Assembly: GCA_025200525.1 (NCBI GenBank)
Contig: CM045762.1
Coordinates: forward strand, 76,691,217-76,755,216
Length of the DNA: 64,000 bases
Source: Camellia lanceoleosa
Taxonomy: Eukaryota > Streptophyta > Magnoliopsida > Ericales > Theaceae
Direction of reading: 5' to 3'
A program made the translations under genes and the position numbers. The notes beneath the pieces are model-generated. The model was not told where the DNA came from. It saw only the letters and a list, made by a program, of their open reading frames with translations, and made no database searches. Shown here piece by piece: positions 10,648-22,236 of the stretch. Within the stretch, counting starts at the first letter, position 1. Every line of letters starts with the position of its first letter.

Positions 10648-11895
10648 CGTAGGTTGGGAGTTAAAGTCAAATATGCCCTAAACTTAGTAGAAAAAGTTCG
10701 TTTCGGGGGTGAAAATTCAAAACAGCCCCTGAACCACCTAGTGGTTCACACGGACAGTTCTCCCATGACAAATAGGACTTGTGACAACTGACGAAATGTA
10801 ATCCGGACCCGTAGGTTGGGAGTTAGAGTCGAATACATCTTAAACTTAGTGAAAAAAAGGTGTTTCAGGGGCAAAAATTCAAAACAACCCAGGAACGACC
10901 GTGTGGCTCACATGGATAGCTTCGCCATGACAAATAGAACTTGTGAGAATTGATGGAACGTAATTCGGACTCATAGGTTGGGAGTTAAAGCCGAATACAT
11001 CCTAAACTTAGTCGAAAAAGGGCATTTCGGGGGTGAAAATTCTAAACAGTCCCCGAACCACCGTGTGACTCACACGAACAGTTCCCTCATGAAAAATAAG
11101 ACTTGTGACAATTGGCGGAATGTAATCCAGACCCGTAGGTTAGGAGTTAGAGTCGAATACGCCCTTAACTACGTCGAAAAGGGGCTTTTCGAGGGTGAAA
11201 AGTCAAAGAGACCCCCGATCTACCGTGTGACTCTCAAGGATAGCTTCTCCATGACAAATAAGACTTGTGACAACTGGCGGAACGTAATTCAGACCCGTAG
11301 GTAGAGAGTTAGAGCCAAATACGCCTTAAACTTACTCAAAAAAGAGCTTTTCGGGGGCGAAAATTCAAAACAGCCTCCGAACGACCGTGTGACTCTACAG
11401 ATAGCTTCCCTATGACAAATAGGATTTGTGAGAACTGACGAAACGTAATTCAGACTCATAGGTTGGGAGTTAGAGCCGAATACACCCTAAACTTTATAGA
11501 AAAAGGTCATTTTGGGGGCGAAAATTCAAAACCGCCCCCAAACCACTGTGTGCCTCACACGGACAGTTCCCCCATGACAAATAGGACTTATGACAACTGA
11601 CGAAATGTAATTTGGACTTGTAGGTTGGGAGTTAGAGCCGAATACGTCCTGAACTTAGTCAAAAAATGGCGTTTCGGGGACGAAAATTCAAAACAGCCCC
11701 CAAACGACCGTGTGGCTCACACGAATAGCTTCACCATGACAAATAGGACTTGTGAGAACTGACAGAACGTAATTCGGACCCGTAGGTTAGGAGTTAGAGC
11801 CGAATACGCCCTAAACTTACTCGAAAAAGAGCTTTCCGGGGGCGAAAATTCATAACAGCTCCCAAATACGCCTTACACTTAGTCAAAAAACTCAC

Positions 11896-12750
11896 AACAC
11901 TTAGTTTAAAAGTGACAACTTTATGAAAATAGCATCTATATATTCTAATAATTGCCTTTATATATTTATAGGACAAAGAAACTACCTATTATATTGTTTG
12001 TGTAGTTGGTTGGAATAAATATTGAGTGATACACGTATATATATACTTTCTTTTATTTCTAAGAAGACATTTCTCGATTGTTCTACCTTAAATGCATGTT
12101 AGAACATGTTCCATATGGCTGACTGAATTGATATTTTATAACCAATTCTAATGTTTCGTTTTTTGTTTTTCTTTGTAGATGGCTTTGTTGCGTGGACTTG
12201 TGGATAATCCATATTGGTGTATGGAGAAGAATTTTCACTTTTGTATAGAACTAATATAATACTTTTATCGTCCTCAGCTTTTGTATAGTTCATTATTTCT
12301 GATACAGAAAACTTTTGGCAATCAACAGATAATCACTGTCATGGTACATAGATCACCTTCTGTTGTGGTACACATATACCATTTGTCGGCGTACATATAG
12401 GACGCTTTGTCATGGTCTATAGAAAACTTTTGTCGTAGTACATATATCACCTTTTGTCGTGGTACAGATTACGATGGTAATTTCGGTTTATAGTAAATGT
12501 ATTTTTTTTTTTTTGTATACGGAGGGCTTTGATTTTTGTATGATATATTTTGTATGGAATTATTATTTTATTTTGGACAATAGTTGATTTGTATGGACTT
12601 TGACATTTAAAGTTATTTATTTTTGGTATATGGATGCAGATTGTGGAATGATTGATAGTATGAATCATTTTGTTTATATACGTATTACAGGTTGCATTGA
12701 ATATAGACAGGTTGTAGAAAAATTATAATTTTGCAATATATCATGTTTTT
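11896..12750. other. AT-rich spacer with a short tandem repeat
   Basis: There is no long open frame. A roughly 33-bp unit containing TTTTGTCGTGGTACATATA and a CACC-like end repeats about four times at 12340-12475. An acceptor-like TTCTTTGTAG precedes an open stretch at about 12180. This may belong to the interior of the CACTA element whose end follows. Confidence 0.4.
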
Positions 12751-13385
12751 GGCGACTAAACAATTAGCAGCTAAAAAGAAATTGGGAAAAAACATTTGGC
12801 AACTAAAAGTTTTGTAGCAAAAAAAAAAAAAACATTTGGCGACTAAAAGTTTAGTAGCCAAAAAAAGAAAAAAAAAAGACATTTGGCAACTAAATTATTT
12901 CGTAGCTAAAAATAAAAAACTAAAGGATAAAAACACTTTGGCTGACTAAAATTTTAGTAGCCAAAATGTAGAACTTTAGGCGACCAAATATTTAGTAGCC
13001 AAAAGAGGAACTCTTTGCCAACTAAAAATTTAGTAGCCAAAGATGTGGGACTTTCGGCGACTAAATTTTTAGTAGCCAAAAGAAGAACTCTTTGCCGACT
13101 AAAATTTTAGTAGCTAAAAATGTGAGACTTTAGGCGACTAAAAGTTTGGTCGCCGAAAAAGGTCTAATTTAATTTAATGTCCAACCTTTTGATGACTAAA
13201 ATTTTAGTCGAGAATTGTATACATTTGGCGACTAAAATAATTTTAGTCACTAATTACCTTTACCGACAATTTTTTGGCGACTACTTTTGCGACCAAATAA
13301 TTTAGTCACTAAAACCATTCGGCGACTAAAAATTAACTTTTGGCGACTAAAAATTTAGTCGCAAAAAGTGAAAATTCTTGTAGTG
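12750..13385 (+). mobile_element. CACTA (En/Spm-type) transposon terminus with subterminal palindromes
   Basis: The right end is TTCTTGTAGTG at 13375-13385, the reverse complement of CACTACAAGAA, the standard plant CACTA terminal inverted repeat. Inside it, from about 12755, roughly 15 copies of TTTGGCGACTAAA...TTTAGTAGCCAAA occur, each an imperfect palindrome. Dense subterminal repeats of this kind are where CACTA transposases bind. I could not find the partner terminus in the window, so the element is partial or rearranged. The next three bases are CTT. Confidence 0.8.
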
Positions 13386-13970
13386 CTTGATTTAGGAGCC
13401 ACAACTCACATGACACATGATCTGAATAATCTCTCTCTGTATCAACCATTTCATGGCTCAGATCAGGTAGCAGTGGGTGATGGAAACACACTTCCTATTA
13501 CTCATACTGATAAAAGACTCCTTCCAACTCTCTCATTTCCTTTTCAACTTAATAAGTTACTTCATGTTCCTACTCTTTCCTCAAATTTACTTTGAGTTCA
13601 TCAATTGGCCATGGACAACCATTGTACTATTACTTTCGATGAAGATTCTTTCCTTATCCCAGATGAGAGTACTCGGAGAGTTCTGTATAGAGGCTGCTAC
13701 TTAAATGGACTATATCCATTTAGTCCATCCTCTGATTCTGCTGCTTTCTCTTCTCAAGCTTGCCTCTCATGCTTCACTCAACCTCAGAGAGTCAAAGCTA
13801 CGACAGGCTATAATACACATAGCTATAATACAAGCAGTCCTAATGGAACAGACTACAATACACATAGCTACAATACAGGCAGTCCTAATGTGATTTGTCA
13901 AATTTATGGGAAAGGAAACCACACTGCTCTAGACTATTGGTACAGACTAGATGCAACTTATCAGGCTCAG
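13386..13970 (+). pseudogene. Ty1/copia fragment: protease region joined to gag tail
   Basis: Sequence starting LDLGATTHMTHDL corresponds to the copia protease active-site region (normally LDSGATxHM). It runs to the stretch before the pre-integrase domain (SSQACLSCFT). It then jumps to gag-tail sequence with a zinc-knuckle-like ICQIYGKGNHTALDYWYR, which belongs upstream of protease. The same protease stretch occurs again at about 18735-19136. The order is therefore scrambled, and a CACTA end replaces everything upstream. Confidence 0.8.
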
Positions 13971-15789
13971 TGTAGACGTCCCCGAACGCATCCCGGGGGA
14001 AGGGAGTGCGAATCCCCTCCCGTTTTGGTTCGATATTGGGTCTACTACAGTTCAAGGACTCAAATGTCACGGTTCTTAATCTTGAACCAAAGAGTCCAAA
14101 TCCGGCAAATCGATTTTGAAAACAGATTTTTTTGAAAAAAGTGCCAAACATGGACTGCTTTGCCAGATACAGAGTCGCCACCTAAATTTTTTTTTTTTTA
14201 TGGGAAATTTAGGAAACCCTGACTCGGTGCCAAAGGCCACGTGTCCGTCATCACCAAAGTTGCCTCGGCTCGGGAACTTGGGTACGATTAGGGAAGGTCA
14301 CTTCGTGAGCACCCCCGCTCGCCCGGTCAAAGACCGGCCTCTACTAACCATGATATCTGTTTTTGAAAACATTGTGAGTTCTTATTCCGGTTATTAGCCT
14401 AGGTTACTATGTGATGCGCACAACATACAAGTATAGACTGGATCGCCTGAATTGGAACAAAACATTTCATGTTTGTTTGTTTGAAAATGGTTTGATGGTG
14501 CTACCCGCAGGTAGGCTAAGACGTGGATTTGCCACCCTCAGATGGGCTTAGAAAACATGATTTTGCCACTATCTAGTGGGCTTAAAACAAACATTTGATG
14601 AATTGTCCCAATTCAGATAATTCAACCTCCACCCACAGGCATTCAAGGCAGTTATATCATATAAGCACATAGCCTCATGGTAAGAATGCTACTCATGGCA
14701 GTCACTCACACGCATGCAAGGATGCTAAAGCATAAAACTCACCAAGTACTCCAAGCCAAAACAGAAGCTCATTAGAAATCCATGCATGGTTCCTAAGTAT
14801 ATAGAAATGTCTGATGCAACACATGCGAAGATGCAAACTATAGCAGGCTCGGCTATTCTAAACATGGCATATGAAATGCTACAATTATCACGTACTCAAT
14901 TCGGAATTGAAATACAAATGCAGTTTGTATGATGCGCCGAGATGCAAAACAGATGAATGATGCAAACATGCTGTCATACTGTATGGTAATTGAAATATGC
15001 CCTATATCTAACCATCGTAAGCAAGTAAATAAAAGGGAGAAAGAAGTGGGGGTTGGAAGATATACATCACACTCACCCACACTTATTACAATTATGCCCT
15101 CGCGCAGAGGGTCCGAATAAATAATACAGTCCGAATAAAAGAATAATACAGTCCGAAATAATATACAAATAATGTACAAATTCCTAATTAATTAACAAAT
15201 TAACTAAGAAAATCAGAATGGCATGCAAGCCGTGGACCGCTTTGACTCATTGAATGATGTATGCTGGGCTGCCTTTTCGGAAATCCACTAGGATGTCCCA
15301 ATTAGCCTCTGTTTGCAATATTCCTCGAAATGTGTGCCAAGCCTCGGAAGACTGCTAATTCTTGATTTTGCTGCAACAGGGAGCAGGAAAGGGGCATAGC
15401 AATGTATTTCACAAATATATGCATGCCTCGATCCTCGTGCCACCAATCACGCATCTCGATGCATGATGGCCGAGGAGTCGGATTGCACAACTCAATATAG
15501 GATGAATGCAGATGAATGCTACAACAAAACCTAACTCCATCATGGGTAATCCGGAGTGTCGGTGACTTGGGAATTGAGACCCGTTCCGTCACTCGAAGTA
15601 CGGAACGTGCCTCGTTTCCCGTGCCCGGGCTAACTTCTATCCCGAACACGATGCAATATGCATGATATGCATGAAATGTAGCTAATATGCAATCCTAACA
15701 TACACAATGTCATGGAATGGCATACACGCTAAACGAGATAACACACAACCAAGCATACACAATGCTACGGATGAAATGACATACGCAAT

Positions 15790-16215
15790 GCAGTAATGGG
15801 CTTACACCAACATGAGAGAGCCTCAACCACACTCACACAGGAGGCCATGAGATGAAAATGAAGTGCCTCGAAATGTGTGCACACAGGCACGCAAACCGAG
15901 GCAATGGTACTAAAGCATGAAATGGCACTCCAAATGCAAATTGGACTTATACTAACATGAGAGAGCCTCAGCCTCACTCACATAAGAGGCCGATGAGACG
16001 AAAATGAGATGCCTCGAAATGCGTACACACAGGCACGCAAACCGAGGCAATGGTACTAAAGCATGAAATGGCACTCCAAATGCAAATTGGACTTATACTA
16101 ATATGAGGGAGCCTCAGCCTCACTCACATAAGAGGCCGATGAGATGAAAATGAAGTGCCTCGAAATGCGTGCACACAGGCACGCAAACCGAGGCAATGGT
16201 ACTAAAGCATGAAAT
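15790..16215. repeat. 144-bp tandem repeat, three copies
   Basis: The string ACTAACATGAGAGAGCCTCA and its near copies recur at about 15808, 15952 and 16096. Each is followed by GAGGCC, AGTGCCTCGAAATG and CACACAGGCACGCAAACCGA. The period is 144 bp. The repeat lies inside the 4.67-kb LTR-like insertion and creates repeated short minus-strand frames. Confidence 0.8.
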
Positions 16216-17664
16216 GGCATGGAATATGATATGTAAACATGCAAATAGAATTTCAGCACTGAAATGTGGGGGGAAATAGTCCCGAAACATGGCCAAAGTG
16301 CACCCGAAGCATGGAATGATCCCGAAATGCGAAATTAGGCGCCCGAAATGGCCTATAGCTATGCAATGCATGCACAATATGGACATGGAATGAAAATACA
16401 GTAGCAAGACAGCCCCAAGAAAAGCATTTTTCAGTCATAAAAAGGGCTAAACAGCAAGCACACATAGGATTAGGCAAGTATGCAAAAATGGCTCAAGAAG
16501 AGGGTATTGAAGCAAGTGATACATGCGATGCCCAAATGGAAAAATACCCTTCTAAAACACTGATTAGGGACTAAAAATATGAACATTTACAGTAGATGAA
16601 ATCCCCCAACTCAGTATGAAAACATGCTAAAAATGTCATGCAAGAACTAGGATACATAAGGCCATAACATGAGGTACCCCAAACATTCATCAAACCAGAA
16701 AAGACCCTTAATGAAATATGTCAAGAAGATCAAAATATGACTCTTTCCAACTCTGATGATGGCCGAAAACAGAAGCTAGATAAGCTTTAAAAAGCATGCA
16801 AAAATGGGGGTCAAAGAGGGGTATAATGACAAGTATAACATGGAGACCCCCAACAAGGTTGATCCCTTCTACAATGTTATAGAGGGACACAAGATAAGCC
16901 TACTCACATTTCATGACATGCTCCGAAACAGACTACATGTAGGCCAAACAAATCATGCAAATTTACGGTAAATTGGAGGAATTGTGAAGCAAGTGCAAGA
17001 TAGGGGGCCTAAACATGGTTGAGCCCTTCTTCAATGTTGAAGAGGGGCTCAAAAAAGGCCCTATTACAGTTTACATTATGCTCGAAAACAGATCACTCAT
17101 AGGCTAGAAATTTCATGCAAAATATTGTCATACAAGAGGATATTGAAACAAGTGTGCCATAGAGGGCTCAAACAGGGTTGAGCCCTTGAACAAACATGAA
17201 GAATAGCTCAAAATAGACCTAGTTTCAGTTAATGTTGGAGCCCAAAACAATAAGAAAATAGGCTAAGAAGTTGGTGCAAAAATGGGCTACAAAAGGGGGA
17301 AAGTCTACTTACCCTTGAAGACCAATACTTTGTTGCTTCTTGGACCAGATTTGATGACTCTAAGCTGCTGGAATCCCTTCCTTTGCTGCTGGAATGGAGT
17401 GATGAGGGTAGAGCTTGAAGATGATCAAGAAATGGAACCAAAACTTGAAGGAAATGGAGTGGTATGTAGAGATATCCTCAAACCAATTCTTGTGACCCCC
17501 TTTCTTGAGTTGGGAGGACAGCAATATAGACAAGAGAGGGAGAGAAGAGTCCTTGTCAAAGTGGAGGGAAATGAGCTCTTATTTCCCTCCAAAAGGTTCC
17601 CTCGGATAGAGATATTTTTGGGGGAAAACCAAGACACAGCTTGAATGGACTCACACTGAGGAAG

Positions 17665-17905
17665 CAGGCCGGCCATCTACTTTTGCTGCAGGTGGCCGGC
17701 CGGCCACCCCCTATGGCTGGCCGGCTAGGGGTCAAAAGGGTCAATGAGAATTTCTGGCCAGCCACCAAAGATTGGTGTCCTCCCATGTGTGTACAACAAG
17801 ACCCTATGGTTGGAAATTGGCAACTCTGAAACAAGAGAGACAACAAGCCACTTTTAGAAGGGGTTCAAAAGGGTCAATTAGTGTTACTGGCCGGCCATGT
17901 GTTTT
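17665..17905. repeat. Cluster of GGCCGGCC palindromes
   Basis: CTGGCCGGCC-type sequences occur several times at about 17668-17760 and again near 17888, within otherwise AT-balanced LTR sequence. This resembles the spaced GCTCGAGC palindromes in the other LTRs of this window, with a different core. Confidence 0.7.
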
Positions 17906-18639
17906 TAGGATCCTCCCATGTGTGTACAACACAAATATGTGGTTTTGGCTCGAAGAAAATGGCCCTAGGGTGTTCAACATTAGCCCGGAAGTGAGAAAAA
18001 CGGGCGTCGGGGGGCGCCGGAGGAGCATAACTGGTTGCTGAGACAATTGCTAGCCTCCCATCCTCCAGTGATCTTCCTGGTGATAAAATAGAGGTACCTT
18101 CCAAAAATGAACAAAAACCGATGCAAAACGAATGCTCGGGGGCCAAAACACGCAGTTCGGGGTCCCGAAAATCGGCCATTAAGCACCGAAAGTGGTGTTT
18201 GGCCATGAAGTGGGTATCTAAGACCCCAGTGTCCCTCAAAAGGGAGTAAATGAGATGCATGCCAAAAACCGGAGGAATCGGAGATGGTTGGGTGGTCCCG
18301 AACCGAGGCACACGGCCTGACGGTTCAAATAGGACTAGGAACTGGCTCGAATGGGCAAAATGGCCTATGGCCACGAAATGTAGCCCACGGCCACGAAATG
18401 TAGCCCACGGCCACTGAGAGATGGTCTATGGGATCTCTCCCTCCCCTCAGGAAAGAAAACAGAGAAAACCGAGTCCGATTCGCAAACCGAGGCAAGGCAC
18501 AGAAGAGAGTTCAGAAGTCCGGAGGCAGGGCGCACGGCCGCGACTCTGAGACTTCTGAACGAGCACAATATGCAACATCACTGAGCACTCAATCGGTGAC
18601 GTCTGAGTCTTAAGGTCGGTCAAAAATAGGGTATCTACA

Positions 18640-19136
18640 CTCAGTCTCAGAATCATTACTCTAGTCCTTCATCCTCCACAAGTCATCTTAAGACATATGT
18701 TATAGCCAACACAGTTCCACAGTCTGAAGCCAGCTGGTTTCTTGATTCAAGAGCCACAACTCACATGACACATGATCTGAATAATCTCTCTCTGTATCAA
18801 CCTTTTCATGGCTCATATTAGGTAGCAGTGGGTGATGGAAACACACTTCCTATTGCTTAGACTAGTAAAGGACTCTTTCCAACTCCCTCATTTCCTTTTC
18901 AACTTAATAAGTTACTTCATGTTCCTACTCTTTCCTCAAATTTACTTTCAATTCATCAATTGGCCATGGACAACCATTGTACTATTATTTTTGATGAAGA
19001 TTCTTTCCTTATCCAGGATAAGAGTACTTGGAGAGTCCTGTATAGAGGCTGCTACTTAAATGGACTCTATCCATTCAGTTCATCCTCTGATTCTGCTGCT
19101 TTCTCTTCTCAAGCTTGTCTCTCATGCTTCACTACT
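18640..19136 (+). pseudogene. copia gag tail and protease
   Basis: The translation reads SWFLDSRATTHMTHDLNN at about 18728-18785. The protease active-site triplet normally reads DSG and is DSR here, so the catalytic glycine is changed. A stop interrupts the frame near 18820 (TTAGGTAGC, where the other copy has ATCAGGTAGC). The part to 19136 is near-identical to 13386-13790. Confidence 0.75.
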
Positions 19137-19830
19137 CCAGCTACTCCAACTTCTCCAAATTGGCATTTTCGCCTTAGCCATCCTTCACACAAGAAGTTTC
19201 ATCACATTATTTCTACTCATCACTTAGGACCTACATCTTCATTGCTGTCTAATAATGGCTCTAGTTTGTGTGAACATTGTTTTGTGTCCAAGAGCCATAG
19301 GTTACCTTTTTGTTTGTCAAATTCTACTGTAAATAAATCTTTAGCTCTTATTCATACTGATGTTTGGAATCCCTTTTTTCTCTCTATTTCAGGCTTTAAA
19401 TACTATGTGTTGTTCATTGATGATTTTAGCAAGTTCACTTGGCTCTTTCCTCTTCATTATAAGAGTGAAGGTTTTTTTCCAAATTTCTAGAGTTCAAAGC
19501 TTTTGTTGAGACACAATTCTTTACTAACTTCAAGTTTTAAGGAGTGACAATGGGGGTGAAATCTAAGCACTTAATTTCAGGTTTTTCTTAAACAAAAAGG
19601 GATTGAACATCAGTTGACTTGTCCTCATACACCCTCTCAAAATGGTGTAGTTGAGAGAAAACATAGGCATCTCATTGAGACTACCATTACTCTCATGCAT
19701 CATTCTTCCCTTCCTTTAAAATACTGGTTTGATGCTCTTACCACTGCAGAATTTTTTATTAACCGACATCCTACTCTTAAACTCAACAATCTTACCCCTT
19801 ATGAGGTTCTAACAACCTGACTATCAATTC
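19137..19830 (+). pseudogene. copia pre-integrase and integrase
   Basis: The pre-integrase motif NWHFRLSHPSHKKFHHI is at about 19158. The zinc-binding CEHC follows (SSLCEHCFVSKSHRLPF). Core motifs include LIHTDVWNP (first catalytic D), YYVLFIDDFSKFTWLFPL and TPSQNGVVERKHRHLIET (catalytic E) near 19626-19680. A frameshift near 19480-19600 separates the halves, which removes the second catalytic D region. The product would have inserted element cDNA. Confidence 0.82.
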
Positions 19831-20569
19831 TTAAGATCTTTGGATGTAAGTGTTATCCTTGGATCAAGCCCTATACTACTCATAAACTCCAACCAAGATC
19901 CATCCCTTGTGTTTTCATTGGCTATTAACCTTCTATTAAAGGCTATAGATGTCTTGATCCTCACTCAGGCAAAGTTTACATCTCCAGACATGTAGTCTTT
20001 GATGAGTCTTGTTTTCCTTTTAAGGCTTCTTTTTCTTCTTCTACTCCCTCTACAGTTTCTCAGTTGGTTAACTTTTTCTGGCCAACTTCCCTTGCTGCTG
20101 CTGCCCCCTCAATCTCATTCTTCTTTTCTATCTTCTTTTACACAACAGCCACCTCAACCTCCAAATCCTATCATCTCTTCATCACCAGCTCCCTCACAGC
20201 AACCAGTTGTCTCACAGCAACCAATGCTGTCTTAAGTTGTTGTTTCTCCTATTTTTCCTTATCTATTTACTGATCCCTCTACTTAAATTCCTATTTTTTT
20301 TTTCCATTTTTATCAATCTTCCCTGTGTTCTATCTACTGATCATCCTATGATTACTAGGTCTAAAGCCAGAAGGCTTCCTTCATTTTCCTCTTCTATCTT
20401 TCTTCTAGCTTCCATTACTCACTTTGAACCTCAAACCTATTCTGAGGCTCCCTTATCTTCTGCTTGGCAGGCTGCTATGCTTGATGAATATGTAGCTTTT
20501 TAAAAGCAAGGTACTTGGACTTAGTCTCTTTACCACCTGATAAACTAGCCATTGGCTGCAAATGGATTT

Positions 20570-21370
20570 ATAGGTTGAAAAAGATTTCAGATGGCACCAT
20601 TGCTAGACACAAAGCTAGATTAGTTGGCCAAGGGCTTTCTTCAAACTGAGGGTGTGGATTATCATGAGACTTTTAGTCTTGTGGCCAAACAACCAACTAT
20701 TCGAATTCTTTTGTGTCTTGCTCTCCATTTTGATTGGCCAATCAAACAGCTTGACATTTCTAATGCTTTCCTTCATGGGGTTTTTGAAGAAGAAGTGTAC
20801 ATGGTTCAACCTCAGGGATTTGTTCATACTACTCAACCTCACCTTGTTTGCAAGTTACACAAAGCTCTTTATGGCTTAAACAAGCCCCTAGAGCTTGGTT
20901 CTCTACCTTCTCAACTTTTCTCCTCTCTCAAAATTTTGTTCCTAGTCAATATGACTCCTCTTGTTTGTTCAAAAGACTTCTAATTCTATTACCATTCTCC
21001 TCATCTATGTGGATGATAGCCTTCTAACTGGTAGTGACCCTCTTTATATTGTTTCCTTGATTTAACAAATGCATGGCACCTTTTCTATGAAAGAACTTGG
21101 CTTTATTAACTACTTTCTGGGTATTTCTGTCACCAAGTCCTCTGTTGGATATGTTCTTTCTCAACAGCTTCAGAGTTACTTGCCAAAGCATACATGAGTG
21201 ATTGCAAATCTTACTCCACTCACATGGCTACTAAACATTCTACTCTTTCTTTTATTGCTGCTGCTAACTTACCTTTTAGTCAACCATCTCTTTAAAGGAG
21301 TTTAGTAGGTGCTCTTCAATACCTCACTATCACTAGACCAGATCTTGCTTTTGCTGTTAATCATGCCTGC
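20570..21370 (+). pseudogene. copia reverse transcriptase
   Basis: Motifs include GVDYHETFSLVAKQPTIR, LDISNAFLHGVFEEEVYM and the catalytic YVDD at 21006-21017 (LLIYVDDSLLTGS). The frame shifts near 20610, 20900-20990 and 21180. Upstream, 19990-20500 is a Ser/Thr/Pro-rich linker usual between copia integrase and RT, with the ITRSKAR motif at about 20349. Confidence 0.85.
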
Positions 21371-21963
21371 CAATTCATGCAAGTACCCTCGAATAGTCAT
21401 TTTGCCTCTGTGAAAAGGTTGCTTAGATATTTTAAAGGCACATTAGACCATGGTCTTCATTTCTCTTCTGGTCCTCTTCTGCTTAATGCATACTCTGACT
21501 CGGATTGGGTAAGAGATGTGCTTGATAGAAGGTCCACTACTGGGTATTGTATTTACCTTGGTTCCTACTTAATTTCTTGGTCTGCCAAAAAGTAACCAAT
21601 TGTGTCTAGGTCTTCCTCAGAGGCAGGGTATAGAGCCTTAGCTCAGACCTTGGCTGAACTTAGTTGGCTTGGTATGTTGTTGGCAAAGTTTCACATTACT
21701 GTGCCTGTCCCCACACTTTGGTGTGACAACTTATCTGCTATTACTATGTCTCACAATCTTGTGTTCCATGCTCGAACTAAACATATTGAAGTGGACTATC
21801 ATTTTGTTCGCGAAAGAGTTGCAGCCAAGAAGCTTCACATTTGCCACATTACTACCACTGATCAAATTGCAGACATTTTCACCAAACCTTTGTCTGTGGC
21901 TAGATTTCAGTATCTTCAAAGCAAACTCTTAGTTCTTCCTAGTCCTATGAGTTTGCGGGGGAC
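21371..21963 (+). pseudogene. copia RNase H, then polypurine tract
   Basis: The sequence has AYSDSDWVRDVLDRRSTTGYC, then SWSAKK followed by an in-frame TAA at 21594-21596 where copia elements carry glutamine (SKKQ). It then has SRSSSEAGYRALA, WCDNLSAI, RTKHIEVDYHFVRE and DIFTKPL. Apart from that stop the domain is complete. The purine run GCGGGGGA at about 21955-21962 is the likely plus-strand primer site. Confidence 0.88.
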
Positions 21964-22236
21964 TGATAAGATAGAGCAACAACCACAGCATAGCAAAGCT
22001 ATAGTAGCACAACATAGCAAAGCTATCTACACAGTCACAGCATAGCCAAGCATAACAGCACAGTAGCTTTAGCAGTCACGTGTGAATTACCAAGGCTAGG
22101 TAGTTAGTTTGTCAGAAGTTAACTCCAGTTTATTTAGGCAATTATGGTTAGGTTAATTATATCAGTCTTGTATATATACTATCTCCTCATTGTAATGTAG
22201 ATCTATTTAATAAAGTTTGAGACATTCTTGTTTCCT
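21964..22236 (+). mobile_element. Likely copia 3' LTR
   Basis: It begins TGATAAGATAG directly after the purine tract and holds three repeats of an AGCA(C)AACATAGCAAAGCTAT-like motif. A TATA-like TATATATACTA lies at about 22171. The right edge is placed where homology with copy B (near 49012) resumes. That comparison bounds it more firmly than the terminal bases do. Confidence 0.6.

Larger units (their letters stand above)
7790..11895. repeat. 162-bp tandem satellite array, interrupted
   Basis: The landmark AGTTAGAG(C/T)CGAATACG recurs at about 7799, 7961, 8123, 8285 and, after the LTR insertion, at 10659, 10821, 10983, 11145, 11307, 11468, 11630 and 11792. The spacing is 161-162 bp throughout. 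About 12 units are present and the last one is truncated. Each unit contains GGGGGCGAAAATTCAAAAC and CCGTGTGGCTCACACG. Short frames inside it repeat with the unit and are not genes. Confidence 0.92.
13971..18639 (-). mobile_element. 4.67-kb non-coding LTR-like insertion (Ogre/Tat-type solo LTR?)
   Basis: The segment starts TGTAGACGTCCCC, ends GGGTATCTACA and is flanked by CTCAG at 13966-13970 and 18640-18644. Its ends form a short inverted pair (TGTAGA...TCTACA). No gag or pol motif is visible, so a solo LTR or non-autonomous LTR element fits best. Read on minus, it starts TGTAGATACCC and ends CGTTCGGGGACGTCTACA, similar to my recollection of large Ogre/Tat LTRs. That lineage call is tentative. 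It lies within copia gag-tail sequence. Confidence 0.7.
18640..22236 (+). mobile_element. Ty1/copia retrotransposon, 3' two-thirds, decayed
   Basis: From left to right on plus: end of gag, protease, pre-integrase domain, integrase, reverse transcriptase, RNase H, polypurine tract and 3' LTR. Integrase before RT defines Ty1/copia. Several frameshifts and stops break the polyprotein. The 5' LTR and most of gag are missing; the scrambled piece at 13386-13970 belongs to it or a sister copy. Confidence 0.9.

Noticed and set aside
7790..11895. CRISPR-like array
   Set aside because: The 162-bp units are contiguous and similar throughout, with no repeat-spacer alternation, in a plant genome.
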